A stretch of DNA of 64,000 nt from an uncultured Paracoccaceae bacterium (GCA_951812615.1 CATOSU010000002.1:682001-746000), one strand, 5' to 3'; numbered from the stretch's first letter, positions 52,934 to 61,129 are shown. Numbers and translations are program-made. Notes: generated by a model from the sequence alone, not told the origin.

Positions 52934-53350
52934 CTTTACTCTGGATTCGCTCGCATTAGTGCCGTTGATTTTGAAACGCGGAGCATGTTGGCAACCGGCT
53001 TAGCAATCGGCCTTCCCGGAAGCTTTCTAGATCGACCTCAGGACGACGCCTCGACCCCCACGTCGGTGGAAATAGCTGCATTTGAGGACGACGTGACAAA
53101 GGCACGGCAGGACGAATGGGTAGGTTCCATCGAGTCATGCGATGGCTGCGGCAAGATATTTGTTGAGGGCGACTATATGGTTGATGGATCCCTACGTCGC
53201 GGTGGCCCATGGGGCAATATCTGCGAGAGCTGTTTTCTAGCTGGCGATCGAAGGCTAGGGGTCGGCTACGGGCAGCTGTTTAAGAAAACGGCGACTGGAT
53301 GGCCCATGGTCGGCGGCTATCCGGAAGCTCATAAAGGCGAAGAATTCTAA
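52934..53350 (+). pseudogene. remnant of an unknown zinc-ribbon protein, 5' end lost at IS3
   Basis: The open frame enters directly from the IS3 end (SLYSGFARISAVDFETRSML) and continues to the stop at 53350, so the original start is probably missing. From the internal ATG at 52985 it gives 121 aa. Two Cys pairs, CDGC and CESC about 30 residues apart, suggest a treble-clef or ribbon zinc site around GDYMVDGSLRRGGPWGNI. I recognise no family. It could still be expressed from the internal ATG. Confidence 0.5.
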
Positions 53351-53709
53351 CTGACTGCTAAGGTAGGCCACTTTTTACGTCGTAGTTTTGACCTATAGCA
53401 ATCCCAAGTGAAGATTGCGGCGGCAACTGGAAGGACCAGCTGAGGTGAGGGAGGCACTAACCAACGGTTCCGGTTAGGGGTAGGGCATCGCCGTCTAGCA
53501 GCCTCAGCTCGCACAGCATCGGAATGAAATGTGAATAAAATCTCTTGATTTTGGAAAAAGTTGATGCCATTGTGCCTAAAACAACATCCGACGAGCAGAA
53601 CCGACTATGTCAACCTTCTCCCGCGCTGAAGCTGAAAACGCTCTCACCCTGACCTGCCCCTTTTTTCAGGGCCACTCGTAAATCGAGTTTGCTCTCCATT
53701 TGTGTGCCA

Positions 53710-54579
53710 TCATTCAGCGGCGTGAGCAATGGGCGCAGGCGCGGAGCCCTCATGTAGCTCAAGCGGCTGTGCCCATTGCGTTTTGTCGAAGGGCCGCGCT
53801 GCCGCGAACTCCTCCGGGGTTTGATATCTCAGGCTGCTGTGCGGTCTCTCTGTGTTGTAGTCTATCCTCCAGTTTTCGATGATGTCACGAGCCTCGCCGA
53901 TGCTTGTGAACCAATGCTGGTTCAGACATTCGTCCCTGAAGCGACCATTGAAACTCTCGATGTAGGCATTCTGGGTCGGCTTGCCCGGATCTATGAAATA
54001 CAACTGCACGCCGTTGTCATCGGCCCAGGCGTCAAGCGCGCGACCTCGTAGTTCCGGGCCGTTATCAACGACCAGAATGTCAGGATATCCGCGTTCGCGT
54101 GCGACCCGGTTCAGCAGTTCCACGACCCGCTCACCGGGCAGTGAGAAATCCACCTCGATGGCGGGGCACTCTCGTGTGCAATCATCTTTGAGGTTCGCCG
54201 TTCGGAATTTGCGCCCGTTTGCCAGTGCGTCACTGGTGAAATCCAAAGACCACCGTTGGTTGGCTGCAATCGGGCACCAGCCGCCCTCACGGCCTTCCTT
54301 GGGGATCTTCTTGCGCTTTGTGCGACGTAGCCACAGCCGCTCCTCGCGGTAGATACGTTCGACGACTTTGACGTTCACCTTGAACCCCTCGCGCACCAGC
54401 TTGGCATGCAACATACGATAGCCATACCTCCTGTGCTTGCCTGAAAGCGTGATCAGACGTTCCCGAAGCCGCGCGTGGCGATCCGGGCGCGCCTGATAGG
54501 TCAGGCTCGATCTGGATATTCCAACCAGCCTGCACGCCCGCCTTTGCGTGAATTGGTGTTCAGCCATCAACGTGACCAC
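53710..54579 (-). CDS. IS3-family transposase orfB (DDE integrase domain)
   Basis: The 289-aa frame has the HTH_21 region (HRRYGYRMLHAKLVREGFKV) and the rve integrase core: SLDFTSDALANGR (Asp), VVDNGPELRG (Asp) and GKPTQNAYIESFNGRFRDEC (Glu). It ends with NTERPHSSLRYQTPEEFA. It is normally made as a fusion with orfA through slippage at the A-run near 54610. All three catalytic residues are present. Confidence 0.93.
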   Translation of the reverse strand: MVTLMAEHQFTQRRACRLVGISRSSLTYQARPDRHARLRERLITLSGKHRRYGYRMLHAKLVREGFKVNVKVVERIYREERLWLRRTKRKKIPKEGREGGWCPIAANQRWSLDFTSDALANGRKFRTANLKDDCTRECPAIEVDFSLPGERVVELLNRVARERGYPDILVVDNGPELRGRALDAWADDNGVQLYFIDPGKPTQNAYIESFNGRFRDECLNQHWFTSIGEARDIIENWRIDYNTERPHSSLRYQTPEEFAAARPFDKTQWAQPLELHEGSAPAPIAHAAE

Positions 54580-54602
54580 CGCATCCCGACGGGCGGCAGG
54601 CG

Positions 54603-54869
54603 TTATGAGTTTTTTGCCAGCAGCCCCTTAAGACCAGCATTATCGAGCATCGCGTCTGCCAGCAGACGCTTCAGCTCCGAGTTCTCGACCTCCAGGTCCT
54701 TCAGGCGGCGCAGCTCGGATACTGTCATGCCGCCATACTTGGCTTTCCACTTGTACAGCGTCGCATCGGACATCCCATGCTTGCGGCAAAGCTCAGACAC
54801 TTTGGCACCCGCAGCATACTCCTGCAAAATCCCGACGATTTGTTCCTCTGTGAAGCGTGACTTCCGCAT
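54603..54869 (-). CDS. IS3-family transposase orfA (helix-turn-helix)
   Basis: The 88-aa product begins MRKSRFTEEQIVGILQEYAA with KVSELCRKHGMSDATLYKWK as the helix-turn-helix and a leucine-zipper end (LEVENSELKRLLADAMLDNA). An AAAAAA run just before its stop is the likely frameshift site into orfB. Confidence 0.92.
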   Translation of the reverse strand: MRKSRFTEEQIVGILQEYAAGAKVSELCRKHGMSDATLYKWKAKYGGMTVSELRRLKDLEVENSELKRLLADAMLDNAGLKGLLAKNS

Positions 54870-55542
54870 TCTTCGTTCTCCTCGTAGCTTTGAACGTTAC
54901 GAGAACAAACTCTCTTTTTGAATGGCCCGAAATTCTGGGGGCAGGTCAACCCCGTTTCACGGTCGTATTCGCAATGTCATCGACCGCGCATTCAAGGACC
55001 TTCTGGAGCTCCGTTCCTGCTTGAAAGAAAAGGGCGTTGCCCCATTTATCTATGAACGCACCACAGCCAATGTCTTGTTTGACTTCGTAATTCAGCACGC
55101 ACACGCTGAGTTCGACACCGACCAAAACGTGCGGGTGATAGACCAATCCCAAACGGTGAAGTTCTGTTTCGGCGATAAGGTTCTGCTGCGCTTCAAGAAG
55201 GGCGACAAGGATCATCTCGGACGCAATTTGCTCACGCAAGCCGTAATCGACTTTGTGAATGCAGGAGCATTCCTTCCAGGGATGCCGCCCGCTGCTGCCA
55301 AGGTTGAAATCCTGTATTCGCTGAATGACTTGGAGACAGAGATCGAGTCTATCATTGTGGCTGCCCGAGATGGCGACCAGATGCTTTGGCACTATGAAAT
55401 TGGCAAACCCGACGCAGAAAATGTTATCGGGCTACCGCTTACCACTCCGCCGGCTGATGACGGCGAGGATGACGACGAGTTGCTCGTTCGCCCGCGTGTC
55501 CGGCCTGCGGACTCGGAATCCGACTCTGAAAGCGACTGAATC

Positions 55543-56658
55543 ATGTCTACACGAGGTTCATTGCTGCGGATGGCGCGGCACCTGCGAGGATTCACACAGA
55601 AGAAATCTGCTGACCGCCTTGGTATTGCGCAGGCCGTCTATTCGCGTATGGAAAACGATCTCGTCGAGATCGATGACAAGACGCTGAAACGCATCTCAAC
55701 CGTATTCGGGTTGCCGGTCGAGTTTTTCGATCAACATGCCCCGATCTATGGCCCACCTGTCAGTGTCCACACGATGTTGCGCGGCCCTGCCCAGATCAGC
55801 GCCCGTGACGTAGACATGATCACAGCCGAACTGAATCTGCGGGTGATGCATCTCCGGCGGTTTCTCGAGAATGTCGAGTTTACTCCGTCTCTGCATATGC
55901 CCCAGTTTGACATCGAAGCCTTCGACTCACCTGGTCTCATCGCCGATATGGTGAGGCGACATTGGAAGATGCCAGCAGGGCCGGTAAAAAACCTGACCCG
56001 ACTTTTAGAACGGGCAGGTGTCATTGTCAGTTTCTCCGATTTCTATGGTGCGGGTGCCGACAAGTCGAAAAGGCAGGGATCGGGTGTTAGTGGTGTGACT
56101 TTTTCGGCACCAGGACAGCCACCGTTGATCCTATTGAATCCGAACCATCCCGCTGACCGAGTGCGCTTCACGCTCGCACACGAACTCGGGCACCTTATCA
56201 TGCATAGGTTCCCAACGCCTGCGATGGAAAAGGAGGCCAATGAGTTCGCCTCGGCATTTCTTCTTCCGCCTGATGAACTTCGTGGTGCATGCCGGGGACG
56301 CAAGGTCGATCTGGCGCTGTTGGGCAACCTCAAACTGGAATGGAAAATGTCTATGCAGGGAATCCTGTATGCGATCCAAAGAGAGGGGATCATCACAAAG
56401 AACCAGGCGAGCTATCTCTGGAAGCAGATCAGCGCCAAAGGTTGGCGCACGCGCGAACCGGCGAGCCTGGACTTTGAACACGATATGCCTCGGGTAATGC
56501 CGACGATTGTCAAGTCACACCTTGATGATCTCGGATTCGATAAGGAAGAACTGGCCTCTCTTGCTCGGGTGTACGAACATGAGCTTGATGGGCTATATCC
56601 CTATGGGAATGGGGGAACAGAGGACCGAACTCGCCCAACACTGCGCATCGTGAACTAA
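55543..56658 (+). CDS. HTH (XRE) - ImmA/IrrE family metallopeptidase fusion
   Basis: The 371-aa protein has an N-terminal Cro/CI helix-turn-helix (about 5-62; RHLRGFTQKKSADRLGIAQA). A ImmA/IrrE-type zinc peptidase follows with HELGH at 213-217 and the downstream EANEFA at 231-236. A helical C-terminal region of about 120 residues completes it. Related proteins cleave a partner repressor or antitoxin to switch on phage, stress or defence functions. The partner is probably the protein encoded 3 bp upstream, which here is broken by IS3, so the module is likely inactive or the peptidase is orphaned. Confidence 0.88.
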   Translation: MSTRGSLLRMARHLRGFTQKKSADRLGIAQAVYSRMENDLVEIDDKTLKRISTVFGLPVEFFDQHAPIYGPPVSVHTMLRGPAQISARDVDMITAELNLRVMHLRRFLENVEFTPSLHMPQFDIEAFDSPGLIADMVRRHWKMPAGPVKNLTRLLERAGVIVSFSDFYGAGADKSKRQGSGVSGVTFSAPGQPPLILLNPNHPADRVRFTLAHELGHLIMHRFPTPAMEKEANEFASAFLLPPDELRGACRGRKVDLALLGNLKLEWKMSMQGILYAIQREGIITKNQASYLWKQISAKGWRTREPASLDFEHDMPRVMPTIVKSHLDDLGFDKEELASLARVYEHELDGLYPYGNGGTEDRTRPTLRIVN

Positions 56659-56731
56659 TCAAGTGATCGTGATTATCGCGACTCTTTTTTGCATCCTCTC
56701 TGCTAAACTACGAGGCGAATGGTCGTCAAAA

Positions 56732-57337
56732 CTACCTCGCAATCGCATTGACCAAATTTACCAGCGGCCCAAACTCAAACCCATCCGCCGCACGCAGCGC
56801 CGCGATGTATCGCGCGCGATGGTCGCTGTCGGCAGTCAGAGTCCCACCGCCTGACCAATCGAGGTAAATATCAGGATCAATCGTGGCCAGGTAGGTATCC
56901 GCCATGATCCGCGCCCAGCGTCCGTTGCCGTTCGCGAAGGGATGAACCCAGACCAGTTTATGATGGAAGCGTGCGGTGGCTTCCAACGGGTCGTAGGTGC
57001 CGTTCTCGCGCCAGTAGCGGGCATCATCTAGGCAGGTGCGCATCTCGGTCGAGATGTGCCAGACCGGCACGCCGATGTTCTTCTCGGTCAGGCGGTAGAC
57101 GCCAGCCCAGTCCCAGACCTGGCCGAACAGGCGCTTGTGGACCTCTCGCGCGGCATCGTCGGTCAGGACGTCGAAGGATTTGGGCCGCCGATCCAACCAG
57201 GTCAGGCCTTCGATGATGTTTTCACCTTCCAGTTCGTTCAACTCGCCGCGCGTGGAGATGTGCTTGGCCTTGAGGCCAAGCAGCTCGTCAGGCGTGAGAG
57301 GGGTCGCTCCGGTGGGTTCGTGCAGTTCCAGGGTCAC
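56732..57337 (-). CDS. Fic-domain protein, mobile mystery protein B type
   Basis: The 201-aa protein starts at a GTG that overlaps the upstream stop as GTGA. It carries the Fic active motif HPFANGNGR at 132-140, complete with catalytic His, plus upstream VHKRLFGQVWDWAGVYRL. Fic enzymes usually transfer AMP to a Tyr/Thr/Ser of a target. The gene pair matches the 'mobile mystery protein A/B' arrangement found on many mobile elements, a putative toxin-antitoxin-like unit. Target and toxicity are unknown. Confidence 0.85.
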   Translation of the reverse strand: MTLELHEPTGATPLTPDELLGLKAKHISTRGELNELEGENIIEGLTWLDRRPKSFDVLTDDAAREVHKRLFGQVWDWAGVYRLTEKNIGVPVWHISTEMRTCLDDARYWRENGTYDPLEATARFHHKLVWVHPFANGNGRWARIMADTYLATIDPDIYLDWSGGGTLTADSDHRARYIAALRAADGFEFGPLVNLVNAIAR

Positions 57338-57795
57338 TTCCAGAAGTCCTTGGGCATTTCACGTACCATCTCGCTTGCCAGGTCCTCAATCATCTCTTCC
57401 TGACTGCGCAGGCCTTCGGTCTGCTCTTCCAGGGCCATATGCGCTCGGGTGCGCTGGATGATGCGTCTGGCCTTCTTGCGGGCCTGCGCCATGACGATCT
57501 CTTCGGCCGGACCCTCGCGCGGGATGATCGCGTAGACAAGCTTGCCGCCCATGGCCTCGGCCATCTTGTCGAGTTGGTTCAAGGAGATGGTCCCGGCCTG
57601 TTCGTTCTGGATGGAGCTGTAGACGCTGTTGCGGGACACGCCGAGCCGCTCGGCCAGGGCAGGTGCGCTCATGCCGATTGCTTCCTGGAAGGTCGCAATC
57701 CAACCACCCAATGGCTTCGAGATGGCTTGGGCCATCTGGACAGCCTGATTGATCTTGCCTTCAGCCTGCCGCTGTTTTGTACGTGAGACGGACAT
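57334..57795 (-). CDS. HTH protein, mobile mystery protein A type
   Basis: The 153-aa protein has a helix-turn-helix GMSAPALAERLGVSRNSVYS and a conserved MAEAMGGKLVYAIIPREG segment typical of mobile mystery protein A. A C-terminal helical extension contains ARKKARRIIQRTRAHMALEE. It is the first gene of the A/B pair and probably represses it by binding the palindromes at 57828-57884. It may also neutralise the Fic partner. Confidence 0.85.
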   Translation of the reverse strand: MSVSRTKQRQAEGKINQAVQMAQAISKPLGGWIATFQEAIGMSAPALAERLGVSRNSVYSSIQNEQAGTISLNQLDKMAEAMGGKLVYAIIPREGPAEEIVMAQARKKARRIIQRTRAHMALEEQTEGLRSQEEMIEDLASEMVREMPKDFWK

Positions 57796-57827
57796 TTGCC
57801 AACCTGTAGCTTTACATTCATGTCTGA

Positions 57828-57884
57828 TTTGTAATACCCAAATATGGCATTAGTTTGATTAATGCAATATCTTAGCATTACAAA
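57828..57884 (-). promoter_or_regulatory. nested inverted repeats upstream of the HTH/Fic operon
   Basis: The outer arms TTTGTAAT (57828-57835) and ATTACAAA (57877-57884) enclose inner arms GCATTA (57847-57852) and TAATGC (57860-57865). A further TAGCATTAC partly repeats them. The region is A/T-rich and lies 33-89 bp before the mobile mystery protein A start, as expected for an operator/promoter. Confidence 0.6.
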
Positions 57885-57925
57885 ACGACGCATCTCGCCA
57901 TGCCACAGCTTGGCACTCCTGCCCA

Positions 57926-58243
57926 TCAAGCTTTGCCGGACACACTCTCAACGGCGTTTGCAGGTACTAGCACGTTCTCCCCGACCTTAAGTTCCTTCGC
58001 ATCCACGCCCAGCTCCCGGATCACATACCCATCGCGCCGCTTGCGAACATTCCGCATGTAGCCATTCCCTTCGGCGTCCATGAACAGGCAACGGATGTTC
58101 TGGTAGTCGCCCCAGACGCCCGCGACAGCAACGAGCGGAACGCTTTCGGGCAGGCAGTCCACGTTTTCAAAGTCGCGATAGTCGATGCCGTAGTCGCGAG
58201 CCTGATGATAGCTCATGGTGAAGTGGTCGTGTGCAAAACTCAT
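57926..58243 (-). CDS. hypothetical protein, DUF-like
   Basis: The 105-aa protein starts at the ATG at 58243, chosen for the strong AGGAAGG ribosome site; a start at 58276 would overlap the relaxase end. It is rich in aromatic and charged residues (MSFAHDHFTMSYHQARDYGI, IRCLFMDAEGNGYMRNVRKR) with no membrane segment. I do not recognise the family. It follows the relaxase by 16 bp and is probably the last gene of the mobilization operon. Confidence 0.6.
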   Translation of the reverse strand: MSFAHDHFTMSYHQARDYGIDYRDFENVDCLPESVPLVAVAGVWGDYQNIRCLFMDAEGNGYMRNVRKRRDGYVIRELGVDAKELKVGENVLVPANAVESVSGKA

Positions 58244-58259
58244 TGGTTGCCCTTCCTCG

Positions 58260-59822
58260 TTAAAGCCCCAGGCCATGGTTGTGACCCTGTTCGATCTGCT
58301 GTTCGCTCAGCTCTGTTTCAGCCTCTCTTCGGCGGCCTTCGCTAGCGTCAAGCTCTTCTGCAACTGATCGTCCAGCGTGTTGTAGGTCGCCTCTTCGTTC
58401 AATAAGCCCCGCAAGGCCGTCATTGATGCGGCCTGCGAACGAATGAGCAAGGTCACGCAGTCGGCCAAGCCAGCCATCCGTTTCTCGATCCTGCCGGTCG
58501 AGCGTGTCTCCAAGGCTGTCACTTCCGCGGCTGAGGTTTCGCAAGCCGTCACCAACCGCTCGACGCAGGCGAGCAAGTCGCGCTCCAAGGCTGTCAGGGG
58601 CGTCGTCATTCATCTCTCCTCGATCTTGATGCAGATGACCGGCGTCCCGGCCAGCGTGCAGGTCTTCAGCTCGGTCCTGTCGGGGTCCAGCGTCAGCCAG
58701 GTCTGTTCCCCCTGGTTGATCCGAGTCAGGCCCAGTTCCGCCATCTCCGAGCGCGTCAGCAGGACCGTCCAGAACCAACTCGCGGCCATCATCGAGGCGA
58801 TCCCCGTCACGATCAGCCCCGAGATCACCCAGGGCGAGATCGTCAGCCAGCGCCTGATCTGCTCGGTCCGCGTCTCGAACAAGCTCCTGTTCTCGTTCAG
58901 GAAGTGGCGCGTATCGCTCTCGATGGTACGCCGCGCGTCGTTTGCAATGGCCGTCAAATCGGTCCTGAAGCTCTCCAGCTGGGATGCCATCGAGGCGGCG
59001 TAGTCCTGGCGTATCGTGCCCAGCTCCGCGTTCAATTTCTCGCTCAGCCGGGTCGGCTTGCCAGTCTTCATGGAAAATCTCTCCTTTCAGGCGCCAGCGT
59101 TCGCCGGTCTCGGGGTCCTGGGCGGTCAGGTAGGCCTTGCCCGTGCGGGGCAGGTCGAACCCCGCGTCGGTGAGCACGTCGACCATGCTGGCGCGATCCT
59201 CGATCAGGCCCATCGATATCTGATCGAGAATCCACGCATGCAGCTCGTCGCGGCCCTGGGCGCGGGTCGGGGCCTCGATGCTGTCGCGCACCTCCTGAGC
59301 GCGCTCCAGCTCCATCGGATCGGCCCAGCCGTGGCGCTGGTTCATCAGGTCGCGCAGGCTGTCATAGGCGTCCTGGTAGCCCGGCGGCGCGATGTTGAGG
59401 CTGCGGCCCGTGGTCAATTCCAGGCGCGGGGTGCAGGAGTGCAGCTCGACGCGGTCCTCGTGGCTGTGACGGACCCACAGCATGTCGTATTGCTCGCCAT
59501 CCAGCCCGGCAAAGGCCAGCTGCTCGAAGGCATCCATGACCTCGGCCCGCTGCGCCTCGCTCGGCGCGTCCTCGGCGGCAAAGCTGATCACGCCTGCGCG
59601 GTAGGTCCACTGGTGACGGCTGGCGTCAATCAACGCTTCGGTGCGGCTTGGGTCGCCGCGCAACACCTCGGGCAAGGGATCGCGGATCACGGTCAGGGGC
59701 TGGCCATCGGCATCCCGGATCAAGTCGCGGTTGCCGTCATAGGCCAGCACACGTTCGGCCACCAGATAGCCGACCGGCCCCGCGCCCGCGCCCTTGCCGT
59801 TGGGGAAGAACTTGATCAGCAC
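58260..59822 (-). CDS. relaxase/mobilization nuclease (MobA/VirD2-like)
   Basis: The 520-aa protein starts at the GTG at 59822, overlapping the mobC stop by 7 bp. The N-terminal relaxase domain begins MLIKFFPNGKGAGAGPVGYL. It has the metal-binding His cluster VRHSHEDRVELHS, a variant of motif III, with a catalytic Tyr probably near residue 19. From about 300 on it is Asp/Arg-rich and low in complexity, where two other genes are encoded in another frame. It would nick an origin of transfer within the element and lead the strand into a recipient via a helper conjugation system. Confidence 0.85.
   Translation of the reverse strand: MLIKFFPNGKGAGAGPVGYLVAERVLAYDGNRDLIRDADGQPLTVIRDPLPEVLRGDPSRTEALIDASRHQWTYRAGVISFAAEDAPSEAQRAEVMDAFEQLAFAGLDGEQYDMLWVRHSHEDRVELHSCTPRLELTTGRSLNIAPPGYQDAYDSLRDLMNQRHGWADPMELERAQEVRDSIEAPTRAQGRDELHAWILDQISMGLIEDRASMVDVLTDAGFDLPRTGKAYLTAQDPETGERWRLKGEIFHEDWQADPAEREIERGAGHDTPGLRRLDGIPAGELQDRFDGHCKRRAAYHRERYAPLPEREQELVRDADRADQALADDLALGDLGADRDGDRLDDGRELVLDGPADALGDGGTGPDSDQPGGTDLADAGPRQDRAEDLHAGRDAGHLHQDRGEMNDDAPDSLGARLARLRRAVGDGLRNLSRGSDSLGDTLDRQDRETDGWLGRLRDLAHSFAGRINDGLAGLIERRGDLQHAGRSVAEELDASEGRRREAETELSEQQIEQGHNHGLGL
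58307..58609 (-). CDS. small mob protein nested in relaxase gene (second)
   Basis: The 100-aa helical protein (LTALERDLLACVERLVTACE; RSQAASMTALRGLLNEEATY) has its ATG directly after the stop of the preceding nested gene, with no gap. It is entirely contained in the relaxase coding region in another frame. Position and size recall MbeD of ColE1-type mobilization loci, which is likewise nested in the relaxase gene; sequence homology is not established. Confidence 0.65.
   Translation of the reverse strand: MTTPLTALERDLLACVERLVTACETSAAEVTALETRSTGRIEKRMAGLADCVTLLIRSQAASMTALRGLLNEEATYNTLDDQLQKSLTLAKAAEERLKQS
58610..59071 (-). CDS. MobB/MbeB-like membrane protein nested in relaxase gene
   Basis: The 153-aa protein has a coiled-coil N-terminal half (RLSEKLNAELGTIRQDYAAS, LTAIANDARRTIESDTRHFL) and a hydrophobic segment (WLTISPWVISGLIVTGIASM) near residues 75-98. 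It ends in a small hydrophilic domain. It lies wholly inside the relaxase gene in another frame, preceded by a GGAGAG ribosome site. MobB/MbeB proteins help load relaxase onto the transfer channel, and the helix-membrane layout fits. Confidence 0.72.
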   Translation of the reverse strand: MKTGKPTRLSEKLNAELGTIRQDYAASMASQLESFRTDLTAIANDARRTIESDTRHFLNENRSLFETRTEQIRRWLTISPWVISGLIVTGIASMMAASWFWTVLLTRSEMAELGLTRINQGEQTWLTLDPDRTELKTCTLAGTPVICIKIEER

Positions 59823-60289
59823 CGCCTGGCCTCGTCGAGGAGCTGGGCGAGCTGGCGTTCGATCACCAACAGGCGGCGGGCAACGGTCAGGCTGTCGAGG
59901 TCGGTGCGGCCCACCAGCATCGCACGGTTCAGCCAGCGTGCGATCTGGTTGAGGTTGCCGCCGATGCGTCCAACGGCCAGCACCAGCGCCGGATCGACGC
60001 GCGGCACCGGCTTGCGACGGCGGGCCTCAGTGAGGCCAAGCGCCTCGCGCAGGAGCGCGGCGGCGGGCAGGCCTGCGGCCTCGGCCTTGGCGCGCAGCTC
60101 GGACTTCTCGGCCGCCGTACAACGGAAGACGAAGGTCTCCGTCAGCGGCTCCTTTGCGCGGCGTTTTCCCGCGCCGGTGGGGTTCGAAGGGGAGGCTTGC
60201 CGCCCCTCGCAAGGTCCCGTGTCATCCGCGCCAGCGTATGACATGGGTCGCCTTGCTGTTTGCGCTTCGGTGGAATCGTTGGCGCTCAT
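59816..60289 (-). CDS. MobC-like relaxosome protein
   Basis: The 157-aa basic protein has an N-terminal disordered region and then a ribbon-helix-helix-like segment (TFVFRCTAAEKSELRAKAEA, LREALGL). The VGRIGGNLNQIARWLNRAML motif is characteristic of bacterial mobilization protein MobC. It binds and melts the transfer origin for the relaxase. It overlaps the relaxase start by 7 bp and the upstream hypothetical gene stop (ATGA). Confidence 0.88.
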   Translation of the reverse strand: MSANDSTEAQTARRPMSYAGADDTGPCEGRQASPSNPTGAGKRRAKEPLTETFVFRCTAAEKSELRAKAEAAGLPAAALLREALGLTEARRRKPVPRVDPALVLAVGRIGGNLNQIARWLNRAMLVGRTDLDSLTVARRLLVIERQLAQLLDEARRC

Positions 60290-60705
60290 GATCGGAGGCC
60301 TGCCGCCTGGATTTGCGCCTGCGTCACCAGCTCTGCGGCCAGCAATGCGTCGATTTGGCCCGGCGTGATGTGACGGCAGAGGGGATGGCGGTCCGCAACC
60401 CAGCCCGCCAACCCTGCCAGCATCTCAGCTTGTTTCGACTTCGTCTCTTCACGGCTCCTGGCGATGTCCTCGACATAGGCCTGCCACCGCCCGGACTTGA
60501 ACCAGTTGTCTGAGAAACAGACCTTAGACCGGGTGAAGCCTGCGCTCTCGGTCGCATAGGCCTTCACTGCCTGCAACAGGTCCTCGATCTCAGCCCCGGC
60601 ATCCAGGGCCTCCCTGATCCGCCTGAGACTGTCTGCCCTCCCGCGCACCCGGTCGGATGGATAGGCAGCCAACACTTTCTCAGTTTCTTCATCCTCTGCC
60701 GCCAC
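60286..60705 (-). CDS. hypothetical protein of mobilization operon
   Basis: The 139-aa protein has a helical Arg/Glu-rich start (AAYPSDRVRGRADSLRRIRE) and a central aromatic CFSDNWFKSGRWQAYVEDIA that recalls small conserved proteins found next to plasmid/phage replication genes. No enzyme motif is seen. Its stop overlaps the mobC start (ATGA) and its start overlaps the upstream HTH gene by 17 bp, so it belongs to the same operon. Confidence 0.7.
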   Translation of the reverse strand: MAAEDEETEKVLAAYPSDRVRGRADSLRRIREALDAGAEIEDLLQAVKAYATESAGFTRSKVCFSDNWFKSGRWQAYVEDIARSREETKSKQAEMLAGLAGWVADRHPLCRHITPGQIDALLAAELVTQAQIQAAGLRS

Positions 60706-61129
60706 GCGCTTGCGCGTAGGAGGTTTTAGGATGGTTTGGGGGCCGCTGTGGCCCCGGTACCCCGGCCACTGTGGCCCCCGTTCCGGGGCCGGTCTGGACG
60801 GGGTCCACAGTGGCCCCCGTCTCGATATCGGGTTCTGCGGTCAGTTCCAGAGCCTCGACCTTTGCCAGATCGATCCGGTAGACGACGGTAAATCCGTTCT
60901 TGCAGCCTCGCGAGCCGGTTTCGACCAGGATACCTTCCTTCAGGAACTCCCGGATCGTCCGCTTGACCGTGGTCTCGCCCAATTCGGTGTGCCGCTGAAT
61001 CGTCCCCTTTGAGCACCAGATGCCAGAACCATCATCACTCGCCTTGTCGGCTAGGAACATGATGATTTGCTTTCGCGTGGCGCTCCTGAATTTCCGCTCG
61101 GCACACGCGTTCGCCACCCGCCAGCTCAT
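60689..61129 (-). CDS. winged-helix replication/regulatory-type protein
   Basis: The 146-aa protein starts at the ATG at 61129 (MSWRVANACAERKFRSATRK). The N-terminal 85 residues form a helix-turn-helix (QIIMFLADKASDDGSGIWCS, RHTELGETTVKRTIREFL), resembling the DnaD/phage replication O-type winged helix. The C-terminus is a Gly/Pro/Thr tail with imperfect repeats. It is the first gene of the mobilization operon and may regulate it or start replication of the excised form. Function inferred. Confidence 0.7.
   Translation of the reverse strand: MSWRVANACAERKFRSATRKQIIMFLADKASDDGSGIWCSKGTIQRHTELGETTVKRTIREFLKEGILVETGSRGCKNGFTVVYRIDLAKVEALELTAEPDIETGATVDPVQTGPGTGATVAGVPGPQRPPNHPKTSYAQARGGRG

Larger units (their letters stand above)
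53650..54948 (-). mobile_element. IS3-family element, IS407-type (1299 bp)
   Basis: Inverted repeats TGACCTGCCCC...GGGCC occur at both ends and a 4-bp duplication ACCC flanks it (53646-53649 and 54949-54952), as expected for the IS407 group. It carries orfA and orfB on the minus strand. It cleanly interrupts the acidic-tailed protein gene. Confidence 0.93.
53607..55539 (+). pseudogene. unknown acidic-tailed protein of HTH-ImmA/IrrE module, split by IS3
   Basis: The gene starts MSTFSRAEAENALT at 53607-53649 and resumes PFHGRIRNVIDRAFKDLLEL at 54953-55539. Removing the IS3 element and one ACCC duplication gives an uninterrupted 209-aa frame. The middle (VIQHAHAEFDTDQNVRVIDQ; VEILYSLNDLETEIESIIVA) is unrecognised; the tail is a highly acidic Asp/Glu/Ser stretch. 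It is followed 3 bp later by the HTH-metallopeptidase gene, so the two were an operon. Function is unknown; a toxin, defence or regulated substrate role is possible. Confidence 0.82.

Noticed and set aside
59016-60368. 450-codon plus-strand frame over the relaxase/mobC region
   Set aside because: Antisense of two overlapping, motif-bearing mob genes; no supporting features.
60740-60820. Repeats of a TGGCCCCCGT-type sequence as possible transfer origin iterons
   Set aside because: They fall inside the coding tail of the winged-helix gene and encode a Gly/Thr/Pro-rich repeat; only two close copies exist, too weak for an origin claim.
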